Shown: positions 7,015-16,362, counted from the stretch's first letter. The stretch is 64,000 nt of DNA from an uncultured Arthrobacter sp. (GCF_947495145.1 NZ_CANLXP010000004.1:1-64000); one strand, 5' to 3'. The notes: a model not told the origin generated them from the letters alone. Numbers and translations are program-made.

Positions 7015-8030
7015 GTCCCTAGTCTACTTTCTTGTAGGTACTTGACATAGAGAACACTGGAAATGTTGTCGCCGGCCAGCAGCGGGAGCGTGCATATTTT
7101 CGTGACGGCGTCGTGAGCACTATTGGCGTGGACGCTACACATCCCAGGGAGGCCCGAATTAAGCGCGATGAGCATGTCAAGGCTTTCGGCTTCACGCACC
7201 TCACCAACGATCAGGCGATCGGGCCGCATACGGAGTGCTTCCTTCACGAGGCGGCGCAACGGGATCTCCCCGTGACCCTCCAGGTTGGGTTGCCGGCACT
7301 GCAGACCTACGACATCGCGCAGAGGAAAATGAAGTTCGAATATCTCCTCGACGGTCACGACCCGTTCGCGTGACCCGATACTGGCACCAAGGCAATTGAG
7401 CATCGTTGTCTTGCCTGCCTGGGTTGCGCCGGAGACCAGAATGTTCAACCCGCTATCCACGGCGGCGGCCAGGAATCTTGCTGCCTGCGGGGACAGGGTT
7501 CCGAGCTCGACCAGATGATCGAGGCGAGTAGCACGTGAGATGAACTTCCTGATGTTGACTGCCCAGTGGCGGCGCGTGACGTCCGGAATTACCACGTGCA
7601 GTCTCGACCCGTCAGGCAGGGACGCATCGACGAATGGCGAGGAGAGATCAAGTCTGCGGCCGGACGATTTGAGCATCTTCTCGACGAGGTCACGCACCTG
7701 CTGTTCGGTGAGAGTCAGCGACGTGAGCTCCGATTCACCCGCCCGTGCGACGTATATCTCCGATGGTGAGTTGATCCAAATTTCTTCAATCGCGGGATCG
7801 TCCAGCAGGGGTTGCAGCGCTCCGTAGCCTGCAACTGCGTCGAATACATGGCGCCTCGCCTGTTCCAGATGCCCAAGGGGAGGCAGGGACCCAACGAGCG
7901 ACCGCTCGTCGTAGTCGTTGACCGCAGCTTCCACAAGACGCCGGACTTCCGACCCCTGCAGCGCAGGATCAAGACCACGACGACGGATGAGTTCTCTTAC
8001 CTCATCCTCAACAATGCGCACTGCATCCAT
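6804..8030 (-). pseudogene. tadA: TadA/CpaF-family secretion ATPase, 3' part lost to element insertion
   Basis: Hexameric ATPase that powers Tad-type pilus assembly at the inner face of the membrane. The first 325 or so residues are normal: N-terminal domain, Walker A GATQAGKTT, TVEEIFELHF, the Walker B/His region MRPDRLIVGEVREAE, and CSVHANSAHDAV. After LPLLAGDNISS the native end (typically some 60-80 residues) is missing, and 84 codons of element DNA follow in frame to a stop at 6804, overlapping the integrase gene in another frame. The ATG at 8030 has GGGGA 5-9 nt upstream; a TTG at 8042 is less likely. Downstream tad genes should lie beyond the other end of the element. Confidence 0.85.
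7020..7067. other. Probable right attachment site (hybrid att) inside tadA
   Basis: On the minus strand the tadA frame encodes family-typical LPLLAGDNISS up to about 7056, then abruptly changes to VLYVKYLQESRL, which does not fit the family (normally a conserved FVVPTVA-type segment follows). The switch point lies 40 bp upstream of the integrase start. The crossover dinucleotide cannot be fixed from one end alone. Confidence 0.65.
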
Positions 8031-8290
8031 AGTTTTCCCCAAGGATTCGGCATGCAGGCGGGAGACGCACGCCGGAGACTGTCAGACTGTTATTGCACGA
8101 CATAAAGCTTGTTTACCTGCCTCAAAGCGTAGGTCAAACCAAAACAACTTACCTAGCCCGATGAAGAGCCTGTGGAGAACTATGCCGCCGGCTCGTCACA
8201 TTTGTCCCTCTCGTTCCATGTAAAACGCAGGTACCCGTCCTGGGAAACGCCCGGCCTCTGCCGGGGCTTGCACTATCTGGAGATTTCCCC

Positions 8291-9940
8291 GTGATAGCTT
8301 CCCGCACCTCGAAAACCTTTGCACTTTCTTCGCTCGTCGCTCTTGGCCTCCTCGCCGGGATGACGCCCGCGGTCGGAATTGAAACGCCCACGACGGCGCC
8401 CGCGGCTCCTGCCGACATCGCCACCGCTACCGCGCCGTCGGCTCCCGCAGTGCCTTCAACTGATCTCCCGGAAGTTGAAGCGAGTACTCCCGCCACCCCA
8501 GGCGGCATAGGCAACGTCGGAAATGGCGCCTACATGGGCCAGGGGCTCGAGCGGTTACAAGCAGGGCTAACCCCTCAAACCCGGATATCACCGGAACGTC
8601 TGGATGAGCTCTCGCAAGCCGAATCCGGCAGCGCTGCCACCTCTCCTGAAGCAGCCGCAGCGCCTGAAGCCGAACCTATGGCGGGATCGTGGCGGCCACC
8701 GGGCATTCAGGGTATGGACGTCAGCGCGTATCAGGGAAACGTCAACTGGGCTACCGCTTGGGCGCAGGGGGCTCGCTTCGCCTACGTCAAGGCCAGCGAG
8801 GGGACGTTCTATAAGAACCCCAACTTCAATCAGCAGTACAACGGTAGCGCCAACGTAGGTATGTACCGCGGCGCTTACCATTTCGCCATGCCGACGCTCA
8901 CATCCGGGCGGGAACAGGCCAATTACTTCGTCGATAACGGCGGCGGCTGGTCTTCAGATGGGAAGACGCTTCCACCTCTGTTGGACATCGAATACAACCC
9001 GTACGATGCGAAAACTATGCCGTCGGGCCGAGGTGACACCTGTTATGCGATGTCTTCGGCTGAGTTGATCTCCTGGATACGCGACTTCTCAAACACCATC
9101 AAGGCACGAACCGGGCGACTGCCAATGATTTACACGGCAACCAACTGGTGGAACTACTGCATCGGCAAAACGACTGCATTCGCAGACCACCCCCTGCACG
9201 TCGCCGCCTATAACGAGGTCGGTGCTGGTCCAGTCCCTTCTGGCTGGAAAACATATTCTTTCTGGCAGTACAGCTCCACTGGTCCTTTCGTGGGCGACTC
9301 CAACGTGTGGAACGGCTCCGCTGCTGGTCTTGCCGCCTTCGTCAGGGGTGCCGCTCCGGCGCCCACAACGCCGTTCAAGGACATCTCCACGAGCCAACTG
9401 TTCTATAAGGAGATGGTCTGGCTTGCCAAGACCGGAATCTCCACCGGCTGGAAAGAATCCGACGGAACCCGCACCTACCGCCCGCTGCTGCCAATCAATC
9501 GCGACGCGATGGCCGCTTTCATGTACCGCGCTGCAGGCTCGCCGCCGTACACTGCGCCCAAAATATCGCCCTTCAAAGACGTCAAACCGGACCAACTGTT
9601 CTACAAGGAAATGGCGTGGCTCGCCGAAAAGGGGATCTCCACCGGCTGGACCGAAACCGACGGAACGCGTACCTACCGGGCACTACAGCCGATCAACCGC
9701 GACGCCATGGCCGCCTTCATGTACCGCCTGGCAGACTCACCGTCCTACACCCCGCCGAGAACCTCGCCCTTCAAAGACGTCAAAACGGATCAATTGTTCT
9801 ACCAGGAAATGGCGTGGCTCGCCGAAACCGGGATTTCCACCGGTTGGACCGAAACCGACGGAAGGCGTACCTATCGGGCACTACAGCCGATCAACCGCGA
9901 CGCCATGGCCGCTTTTATCTATCGCTTCTCGAATCGATGA
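8291..9940 (+). CDS. Secreted GH25 muramidase with three C-terminal SLH-like repeats
   Basis: A 549-residue exported lysozyme-like enzyme. Residues 1-30 form a signal peptide, followed by an Ala/Pro/Thr-rich linker to about 130. The GH25 domain (about 138-345) has GMDVSAYQG and LLDIEYNPYD, carrying the catalytic acidic residues, and FAYVKASEG. Three repeats of exactly 66 residues follow (PFKDV...FYKEM.WLA..GIS.GW...DG.R.YR...PINRDAMAAFMYR), an SLH-like module often attached to actinobacterial wall hydrolases. GH25 enzymes cut the beta-1,4 bond between MurNAc and GlcNAc. GTG start with GGAG 8 nt upstream. Monocistronic: divergent from tadA and convergent with the next gene. Confidence 0.93.
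   Translation: MIASRTSKTFALSSLVALGLLAGMTPAVGIETPTTAPAAPADIATATAPSAPAVPSTDLPEVEASTPATPGGIGNVGNGAYMGQGLERLQAGLTPQTRISPERLDELSQAESGSAATSPEAAAAPEAEPMAGSWRPPGIQGMDVSAYQGNVNWATAWAQGARFAYVKASEGTFYKNPNFNQQYNGSANVGMYRGAYHFAMPTLTSGREQANYFVDNGGGWSSDGKTLPPLLDIEYNPYDAKTMPSGRGDTCYAMSSAELISWIRDFSNTIKARTGRLPMIYTATNWWNYCIGKTTAFADHPLHVAAYNEVGAGPVPSGWKTYSFWQYSSTGPFVGDSNVWNGSAAGLAAFVRGAAPAPTTPFKDISTSQLFYKEMVWLAKTGISTGWKESDGTRTYRPLLPINRDAMAAFMYRAAGSPPYTAPKISPFKDVKPDQLFYKEMAWLAEKGISTGWTETDGTRTYRALQPINRDAMAAFMYRLADSPSYTPPRTSPFKDVKTDQLFYQEMAWLAETGISTGWTETDGRRTYRALQPINRDAMAAFIYRFSNR
9369..9934 (+). repeat. Three tandem 198-bp coding repeats (SLH-like modules)
   Basis: The anchors TTCAAGGACATC, TTCAAAGACGTC and TTCAAAGACGTC recur at about 9374, 9572 and 9770, exactly 198 bases apart. 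The second and third copies are nearly identical at DNA level, including the segment that encodes GWTETDG and YRALQPINRDAMA, which suggests a recent duplication or gene conversion. Confidence 0.85.
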
Positions 9941-10018
9941 CGCAACGTCCGTGACTCGTGCATGGCGTCTGGAACCGGGTACCGTTTCGCTGGTGAACAG
10001 CCGGCCAGAGCTCTCAGA

Positions 10019-11014
10019 TCAGCGGCGGTCCTTTATGATCCGTCCGTAAAGCTCGAGGAGGGTTTGGACGCCAACGCTTACATCGTGATGCTGGGCGATG
10101 AAGGCGGCACCGTTTTGTCGGCGCGATGCGATTTCCGGGTCGGCGAGTATCTCGATGGCTGACTGCGCCACCAATTCCGGACTTGTGCCGCCAAGGCGAA
10201 CCAAATCCGGATAGAAATCACTGGAAGCGCCGCTCACAAGCGGAACGCCGATCGACAGCGCCTCCAGTTCGCTGGCGGACAGGATGCTCGACATCTGACC
10301 CACGACGACGGCGGCCGTTGCCAGCCACGCTTTGTACTCCTCGTAGGACATTTTCGGGACGAGCTTCACACCTGCGCTGCGTGCCGCTTCTGCATCCCTC
10401 CCCCAATCAACACCGAGCACTTCGGCGCCAGGGCACTCATCCAGGATTCGGCGCGCAACGTCGATTTGAGCTTCGCCGCCCTTTACCTCTTCCCAGCGCG
10501 ACGCAAAGACCACTCGGTTACGCGTCGGCGACCAGCGAGGGGCCCGGTCCGCTTGGACTGGAACGGGAAAATAAACGGGCTCGGTTCGCGCGTTCAGGTT
10601 ACGCACGTGCGGCAAAAGATCTGGCGTCGAGTAGAGAATTGCTGAAGCATGCTGGGCACCGAAACGCAGCTTGTCGCCCCACCCGTCATACTGACGGCTT
10701 CGGACATCCGTGCCATGCAGGTGCAGTATCCAGGGCCGCCGCACCCACCGCATATGAGGAGAGAGTCCTCCGGTATGTAGGTGGACCACGTCCGTCTGCA
10801 TGCTTCTGAGCGCGAGCATTCCGTCCCACAGCACCGGACGAGCACGCAGTGCGGGATGCTTCAAGGGTCCGGTCCATACTTTTCTGTAGTACCAGGGGAT
10901 GTCCGTGGTACTCCAGCTCAATCCTGATTCATTGGCGGAATCCACAAGATTACGCGCCGTACTCGCGGCGTCATGCACGTGAAGGGCCCTGACCTGCGGC
11001 GTCGACTCATTCAT
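10019..11014 (-). CDS. GT-B-fold glycosyltransferase
   Basis: About 331 residues with a GT4-like layout: an N-terminal acceptor half (VVHLHTGG, WILHLHGTDVRSRQ) and a C-terminal donor half (RVVFASRWEEVKGG, then ASELEALSIGVPLVSG, where the Glu before a Gly-x-Pro segment matches the E-x7-E nucleotide-sugar region). The ATG at 11014 overlaps the upstream glycosyltransferase gene by 8 nt; a GTG at 11056 is possible. Last gene of a minus-strand run. The sugar it transfers cannot be read from sequence. Confidence 0.8.
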   Translation of the reverse strand: MNESTPQVRALHVHDAASTARNLVDSANESGLSWSTTDIPWYYRKVWTGPLKHPALRARPVLWDGMLALRSMQTDVVHLHTGGLSPHMRWVRRPWILHLHGTDVRSRQYDGWGDKLRFGAQHASAILYSTPDLLPHVRNLNARTEPVYFPVPVQADRAPRWSPTRNRVVFASRWEEVKGGEAQIDVARRILDECPGAEVLGVDWGRDAEAARSAGVKLVPKMSYEEYKAWLATAAVVVGQMSSILSASELEALSIGVPLVSGASSDFYPDLVRLGGTSPELVAQSAIEILADPEIASRRQNGAAFIAQHHDVSVGVQTLLELYGRIIKDRR

Positions 11015-12200
11015 GGTTGATACCGGCAATTGTCTTGACGGCTCGGGACCAGGCACTGCTTGTTGCTTCTGCGCTCAACTCCCCTGCTGCCGAGTGGGAA
11101 GCCTTCTTCCACTGAGACACTTCGACCGGTCTCATTTTAGTCAAAGCGACCGCGGCGGACTCTGCATCGAATCCCTTCGCAACCATTCCTACTCCATATC
11201 GATTCACCAGCGCGCGCATCTCGGGAGAAGGTCCTATGAGAAGAGCAAGCCGAGCCTGGATGAATTCGAAGAGCTTGTTGGGTAACGCGTGTTCCATGTT
11301 GAAATTGCTCGGCGGACATAGGTAGAAACCTATGTCGTAGTCCTGCAGCATAGGAACTATCTGTTCGAAAGAAACCGGCGGCCGCATACGCACCGCACCA
11401 TCGGGCACTTGGGAGGCTTTCTCCCCCAACTCCACAATGTACCGTTGCTCGCCTGGCACAAGCACGAGGTCCAGAGTTGCGGTACCGGGTCGGATTTCGT
11501 TGGCACGTCGAACTGCCTCGATCATGACTTCGATCTTTCGCCCACGTCCGGCAGCCCCGGTGTGCACTAATCTGAGTGGCGATTGAACCGGAGTTGGACT
11601 GAACCGGTCGTCGAAGGACGATGCGTTCGGCACCACAGAGGGCTTTCGGATGCCGTAGACGGAGGCATATTTCTCCGCTATCCCGTCAGCCACTGTGGAA
11701 ACAGAATCCGCTTTCGTGACGTACCGCCGACATGCCCAATCCATGAACGGCTTCATCATTAGACGCCACTTCAGGTCATCGTCATTTTGTTTCGGCGCGT
11801 ACTCGTGGAGATCGGCATGAATCCCCTTCTGGGGCTTCAGCGACACAGCCAACGGCACGGCCAGTACGTCGTTTGCAACTATGACATCTACGCTTCCCGA
11901 AGGAACGCGCTCCTGCACAAATTTGACCTTGTCGGCACCAAAATAAAGTTGTTCGTGGCGACGTGCGCTGAGATTGAATCCCACACGGGATCTGCTGGCG
12001 TGCCAGGCGGGAAACGCGCCCGGCACCTCCACATGCTGCACCACCCCGTCCGGGGCGGGGCCGTAACCGCAAGATAGTACGTCCGCAAACTCACGAAAAA
12101 GCCGAATCTGCCTGAGCACCCGCGGATCGCGCGCTATATGGGAAAAGGAAAGAACAAGAACTCTCGGGCGAGTCGCACCAGCTGAGCTGTTAGTCGGCAT
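11007..12200 (-). CDS. Glycosyltransferase, paralog A of a three-member family
   Basis: A 397-residue GT-B glycosyltransferase. N-terminal VLVLSFSHIARDPRVLRQ is typical of GT4-type enzymes, with HADLHEYAPKQ in the middle and RLVHTGAAGRGRKIE at the start of the donor half. The end shows PNKLFEFIQARLALLIGPSPEM, where a Glu follows the kinase-like lobe. It is closely related to the next gene (12257-13447) and more distantly to the gene at 23395-24540. The two neighbours form a tandem duplication within the polysaccharide cluster. Substrate unknown. Confidence 0.85.
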   Translation of the reverse strand: MPTNSSAGATRPRVLVLSFSHIARDPRVLRQIRLFREFADVLSCGYGPAPDGVVQHVEVPGAFPAWHASRSRVGFNLSARRHEQLYFGADKVKFVQERVPSGSVDVIVANDVLAVPLAVSLKPQKGIHADLHEYAPKQNDDDLKWRLMMKPFMDWACRRYVTKADSVSTVADGIAEKYASVYGIRKPSVVPNASSFDDRFSPTPVQSPLRLVHTGAAGRGRKIEVMIEAVRRANEIRPGTATLDLVLVPGEQRYIVELGEKASQVPDGAVRMRPPVSFEQIVPMLQDYDIGFYLCPPSNFNMEHALPNKLFEFIQARLALLIGPSPEMRALVNRYGVGMVAKGFDAESAAVALTKMRPVEVSQWKKASHSAAGELSAEATSSAWSRAVKTIAGINHE

Positions 12201-12256
12201 TAGTTCACTCTATCGATTTGGGTAGCTTCCGAGCGGCATTCAGACGTTGGAAGACA

Positions 12257-13447
12257 TTAGTCAATGGCAGCAAGAGTCTTCACCGCGTCGATCCACGGTC
12301 CAGTGACTTTTTCAGCACTCAGATCGAACGCGGCGGCATCCGCATTCTTCTTCATCACGGCCACCTCCTCGGCAGTGAGATCCACAAGCACTCGTGCTGC
12401 CGACTCTGCGTCGAAGGCGTCGGCCACCTTCCCTAGTTTGTACTCATTCGTCACTCTCGCCATTTCAGGTGAGGGACCGATCACGATGGCCAACCGAGCC
12501 TGAATGAACTCGAACAGCTTGTTTGGGAGCGCATGCTCCATATTGAAGTTGCTGGGTGGACACAGATAGAAACCGACATCATACTCCTGCAGCATCGGGA
12601 CGATCTGGTTGAACGGCACGGCGGTCCGCATGCGAATAGCGCCGTCGGGTACGGTCGCTGCCTTACTTGTCAGCTCGTCGATATACCGCTGTTCGCCCGG
12701 AACGAGAACAAGATCCAGCGTCGCTGTACCCGGATGCATTTCGTTTGCAAGCCGAACAGCGTCGATCATCACCTCGATCCTCCGCACCCTGCCAGCTGCA
12801 CCAGTGTGCACGAGACGCAACGGCGATTCGACGGGAGTGGGTTTGATCCCATCGACGTAAGCAGAGGCGTTTGGCACCACGGACGGTTCGGGGATGCCAT
12901 AGGCCGACGCGTATTCCTCGGCAATGCCCTTCGACACGGTGGACACTGAATCGGCCTTTGTCACGTAATTTCGGCATGCCCAATCCATGAGCGGACCTAC
13001 CAGCAAACGCCACCGTCGATCATCTTCACCCTGCTTCGGCGCATATTCATGCAAGTCTGCATGGACACCCTTCCGCGGACGCAATGCCAGAGCGAGGGGA
13101 ACTGCGATGGCGTCATTCGCCACAACGACATCAATGCTGCCCGGAGCTATATGATCACGGACAAAACGCACCCGTTGTGAGTGGAAGTACAGTCTGCTGT
13201 GCAAGCGCGCAGCTAGCAAAGAAGCTACTTTCTTATAGCTAACACGCCAAGACTTGAAACTGGCGGGAACCTCGATATGCTCTATGACGCCCTCCGGCGT
13301 TTCGCCATATCCGCACGACACCACATCGGCAAACTCTCGAAAAAGCCGTATCTGACGGAGCACCCGTGGGTCTCTGGAAATCGGCGAAAACGACAGAACC
13401 AAGATGCGCGGCCGTGGGGTATCGCGCCGTTCCTCAATCAATTTCAT
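12257..13447 (-). CDS. Glycosyltransferase, paralog B (tandem duplicate)
   Basis: A 396-residue copy of the neighbouring glycosyltransferase with the same order of motifs: ILVLSFSPISRDPRVLRQIRL, HADLHEYAPKQ, VPNAS, RLVHTGAAGRVRRIE, CPPSNFNMEHALPNKLFE. Large blocks such as FYLCPPSNFNMEHALPNK are identical between the two, while N-terminal acceptor segments differ, so the pair may use the same donor with different acceptors (inference). Starts at 13447, 33 nt after the end of the ABC transporter gene, and is probably cotranscribed with it. Confidence 0.85.
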   Translation of the reverse strand: MKLIEERRDTPRPRILVLSFSPISRDPRVLRQIRLFREFADVVSCGYGETPEGVIEHIEVPASFKSWRVSYKKVASLLAARLHSRLYFHSQRVRFVRDHIAPGSIDVVVANDAIAVPLALALRPRKGVHADLHEYAPKQGEDDRRWRLLVGPLMDWACRNYVTKADSVSTVSKGIAEEYASAYGIPEPSVVPNASAYVDGIKPTPVESPLRLVHTGAAGRVRRIEVMIDAVRLANEMHPGTATLDLVLVPGEQRYIDELTSKAATVPDGAIRMRTAVPFNQIVPMLQEYDVGFYLCPPSNFNMEHALPNKLFEFIQARLAIVIGPSPEMARVTNEYKLGKVADAFDAESAARVLVDLTAEEVAVMKKNADAAAFDLSAEKVTGPWIDAVKTLAAID

Positions 13448-13480
13448 TCCTCCGGTCGAAAGTCGAGTTGCGGTTGATGC

Positions 13481-15277
13481 TCAGGCAAGTCCGGCGAGTG
13501 CAGCCTGCCTCGCAAAATCGGGCATCGATGCGATGACCTCGGTGAAAGTCCCCTGGGCTGCGAGCCGGCCATCAGCAAAGAAGAACACAATGTCGCTGTC
13601 CTTGATCGTGGACAACCGGTGCGCGACCGTGATCGTTGTTATGCGACCGGCAAGGTTCCTGATGGCATCTGTAACGGCTGCCTCGGTGGTGGTATCCAAA
13701 GCGCTGGTTGCCTCATCCAGAACCAGTACCACGGGGTCGGAATAGAGCCCGCGCGCAATACCCAGTCGCTGCCGCTGTCCTCCGGAAAGCGCCATTCCCC
13801 GCTCACCGGCCGCACCATAGATGCCGTCCGGGCGGGCTTCTACCGCGTCAAGCATTTGGGCTCGCTTCAATGCTCTCCTCACGCGATCGGGATCGACCTC
13901 TTCAGCGTCCCACGTCAACGCGACATTCTGAGCAATTGATGCATCGAAGAGGGACACTTCCTGCGGCACGTATCCCACACGCGAGCGCCAAGAGTGCAAC
14001 ACCGTACCCATCGGCACACCGCCAACGAGCACTTCACCGCTACTCGGCAGAAGCAGGCCTAACAGAAGATCAATCAGGGTCGACTTTCCAGCGCCTGAGG
14101 ATCCGACGACGGCAACGCGAGATCCTGCTGGAATGCTCATATTGATATCGCTGAGCGCCGGAACGTCGGAACCGGGATAGGTGAACGTTACGTCTCTGAG
14201 CACGACATCAGGCACGCCTTCGGGAAGGTCGGATTGATCAGGTGACTCCTCGTCTTTCGCCCGTGCCTCAGCTTCCTTGATGTCCGACAGCACTTGTTCT
14301 GCGAACGGTGTGCTGGAATGCACTGTCGAGAGAATCGACTGGAACCGCGTGAGCGAGGGAACGATCCGGAAGCCCGCTACACCAAACAGGGCGATGGAAG
14401 CGAGAGTGTTGGTTACAGGGTCAATCCCGGCCGGGCTCGTGACCATGCCTACTACGCCAACCAACAGAAATCCGCCAATCAAAGCGGACTCCAGCACAAA
14501 TCGAGGCACCTGTCCGAGGAACAACGCCATAGAGCGGGCCTGCGACGAGTGAATCCTGTTGTCGTGGACCGCTTTCTCGACGTCCTCAGTTGCACCCTTG
14601 AGCGTGACCTCTTTGAGGGCACCCATTGCCTCGGTGATCAGGCGCACGGTGCGCAGGGAGAACTGGCGGTTTCGACGTCCGTTGGCGACGGCACGACGGG
14701 AAATTCCTTGAGACAGGAATAGCGCTACAAGACCAAGGTAAATTATGGCGGTGATCGCAGTGATCCAGTTGCTCACCAGAAGTACGACGACCACGGCAAG
14801 TACTGAAACAATCTCTCCCGCAAGGCCCATAGATGGCATGAGAACACCAGAAACGGTGATGGAAACACCTGAATCGACGGACCGCACAAGTTCCGACGAA
14901 TTGCGCTTCAAACGGTCAACCCAGGGCGCTCTCATATAAGCGGCAAGCAGCCGGTCACCGATTGCAACTTCGTGTGCAGCAAAGCGTTTGGTTGCAACGC
15001 GAAGCAAGAGGACATTCAACGCGCTTTTGACAATCACCAGCGTGCAAAAGATCACGAGCACTACGGCGTAGTCAGCGACCGAGTCAATCGCTATGGGCCC
15101 CACACTGATGGAGTTCTCAGTGATAATGCTCGAGAGCGTTATGGCGAGCAGGCCGAGTGCGACTATGTCGATCAGCGCCAGTGAGGATGAGAGAACTGCG
15201 TAGCGGATGAGGAAGCGACGCGCGGAGTCGGGTAGTACGCGTAGTAGCCGTTGATTGATCTGAATCAGTGATTTCAT
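13481..15277 (-). CDS. ABC transporter, fused permease-ATPase (PglK/MsbA-like flippase)
   Basis: A 598-residue half-transporter. About five to six membrane segments lie in residues 20-310, followed by an ATPase with Walker A VGSSGAGKST (about 390-400), Q-loop YVPQEVSLFD, signature LSGGQRQRLGIARG, Walker B VLVLDEATSALD and H-loop VAHRLST. The family includes lipid-linked oligosaccharide flippases (PglK) and lipid A exporters (MsbA). Since it lies between glycosyltransferases and a GT2/DUF2304 pair, it probably flips a lipid-linked glycan across the membrane. That makes it a second export route beside the Wzm/Wzt pair nearby. Confidence 0.88.
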   Translation of the reverse strand: MKSLIQINQRLLRVLPDSARRFLIRYAVLSSSLALIDIVALGLLAITLSSIITENSISVGPIAIDSVADYAVVLVIFCTLVIVKSALNVLLLRVATKRFAAHEVAIGDRLLAAYMRAPWVDRLKRNSSELVRSVDSGVSITVSGVLMPSMGLAGEIVSVLAVVVVLLVSNWITAITAIIYLGLVALFLSQGISRRAVANGRRNRQFSLRTVRLITEAMGALKEVTLKGATEDVEKAVHDNRIHSSQARSMALFLGQVPRFVLESALIGGFLLVGVVGMVTSPAGIDPVTNTLASIALFGVAGFRIVPSLTRFQSILSTVHSSTPFAEQVLSDIKEAEARAKDEESPDQSDLPEGVPDVVLRDVTFTYPGSDVPALSDINMSIPAGSRVAVVGSSGAGKSTLIDLLLGLLLPSSGEVLVGGVPMGTVLHSWRSRVGYVPQEVSLFDASIAQNVALTWDAEEVDPDRVRRALKRAQMLDAVEARPDGIYGAAGERGMALSGGQRQRLGIARGLYSDPVVLVLDEATSALDTTTEAAVTDAIRNLAGRITTITVAHRLSTIKDSDIVFFFADGRLAAQGTFTEVIASMPDFARQAALAGLA

Positions 15278-15295
15278 AGTTAAAGAAAGACTAAC

Positions 15296-15694
15296 TCAGG
15301 AGCCTGCCGGGTAATCGCGGCGCCCGTTCTCGGGTAGCTGTTCCTTCTTATTCAACTCCCAGACCTTCGGCGTCTCATCAAGCGCGAGCCGCCGTGCCAG
15401 CTTCGTCACTGCATCTTCCATGCGGCGGTGGCGCTGGGCACTGGAGGCGACAAAAACCATGAAGCTCACAATGAGCGCATAGAGAACGAGGTCCGTGCCC
15501 CTGCCAATCCCAAAAGCCTGCGCAATTTTGGTCAGCACGACGGGGAAGAAAATCGAGAAGACCGCCACAAGCGCAAACGCCAAGAGCATGATGCGACGGA
15601 TTGCCAAGTGGCGGGCGTTCGCGCCACCGCGCATCAACGCCAGCGCCCCCAGGGCGACCGCCAGCACAAGTACTGTCTGAACAATGAAAAGCAT
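15296..15694 (-). CDS. DUF2304 membrane protein
   Basis: A 132-residue protein with three predicted membrane helices (about 3-20, 33-55, 66-84) and a cytoplasmic, charged C-terminal tail. DUF2304 proteins are regularly encoded next to a GT2 glycosyltransferase of the polyprenyl-phosphate type, as here (2-nt gap to 15697). They are thought to anchor or assist that enzyme, though the biochemical role is not established. Confidence 0.8.
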   Translation of the reverse strand: MLFIVQTVLVLAVALGALALMRGGANARHLAIRRIMLLAFALVAVFSIFFPVVLTKIAQAFGIGRGTDLVLYALIVSFMVFVASSAQRHRRMEDAVTKLARRLALDETPKVWELNKKEQLPENGRRDYPAGS

Positions 15695-15696
15695 GA

Positions 15697-16362
15697 TTAC
15701 CTAAAAAAGAGATCGGCCAGGATATTAACACCGTTCAGCAGCGACTGGCCTTTTGATTTCGAGTACTCCGTGTACACGATCTCAACCGGATGCTCGACGA
15801 TGCGCGGTCTGATTTGGGCGAGTTGCTGGATGAGTTCAGAGGCGTGAGCCATGCGATTCTGTGCCAGATGCACTCGTTTGATGATCGAGGCATCAATCAC
15901 GCGGAGACCATTGTGAGCATCGGTGAGTTCCAAACCGGTGCTAAAGCTGGACTGAACCGCTGCTGTGCGGAGCACTAGGCGTTTCAGTGGGGATATCTTC
16001 GTGCGGCGGTCCAGGAACCTTGATCCGAGCACGACCTCCGCCTCCCCGGAGCGCAGGCGCTCGAGCATTGCTACAGCATCTTCGACTCGGTGCTGGCTGT
16101 CGGCATCAAAGGTGATGACTGCCTCTAGTTCTGGATCCTGCAGTGCGTATTCGAACCCGGTCTGCAGGGCCGCGCCCTGACCGAGATTGAACGGATGCTC
16201 AACCACAACAGCGCCGGCCGCCCGCGCCACGACCGCCGAATCGTCGCTGCTGCCGTCGTCAACGCAGACGACATATGGAAATGAGGGAAGCAGACCCTCG
16301 ATCACCTCACCAACGACGGTTGCCTCGTTGAACATAGGCATCACGATCCACGTACGACTCAC
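15697..16362 (-). CDS. GT2 glycosyltransferase, polyprenyl-phosphate sugar synthase-like
   Basis: GT-A enzyme with WIVMPMFNEATVVGEVI at its start, VCVDDGSSDDSA, the metal-binding DADSQH motif, GSRFLDRR and a DAHNGLRV segment. This is the profile of dolichol-phosphate-mannose-synthase-like enzymes that load a sugar on a polyprenyl phosphate. It is usually partnered with DUF2304, encoded immediately downstream. The GTG at 16362 (VSRTWIV) is proposed because the family starts there. The frame is open to an ATG at 16443, but those 27 residues do not resemble the family. The start remains uncertain. Confidence 0.85.
   Translation of the reverse strand: MSRTWIVMPMFNEATVVGEVIEGLLPSFPYVVCVDDGSSDDSAVVARAAGAVVVEHPFNLGQGAALQTGFEYALQDPELEAVITFDADSQHRVEDAVAMLERLRSGEAEVVLGSRFLDRRTKISPLKRLVLRTAAVQSSFSTGLELTDAHNGLRVIDASIIKRVHLAQNRMAHASELIQQLAQIRPRIVEHPVEIVYTEYSKSKGQSLLNGVNILADLFFR

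Larger units (their letters stand above)
1..7055. mobile_element. Integrated element (one end), phage-satellite or defective-prophage type
   Basis: A block of minus-strand genes unlike the surrounding housekeeping genes: serine integrase at the right boundary, strings of small overlapping ORFs, a DUF3631 replication-type ATPase and an HNH nuclease. The right boundary is placed where the similarity of the neighbouring tadA gene ends, at about 7056. The left boundary is not in the window, since IS3 debris occupies the first 310 bases. Many junctions between genes are 1-4 nt stop/start overlaps, as in phage early operons. No structural, terminase or conjugation genes are visible, so whether this is a satellite, a defective prophage or another integrative element is inference. 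Confidence 0.8.
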
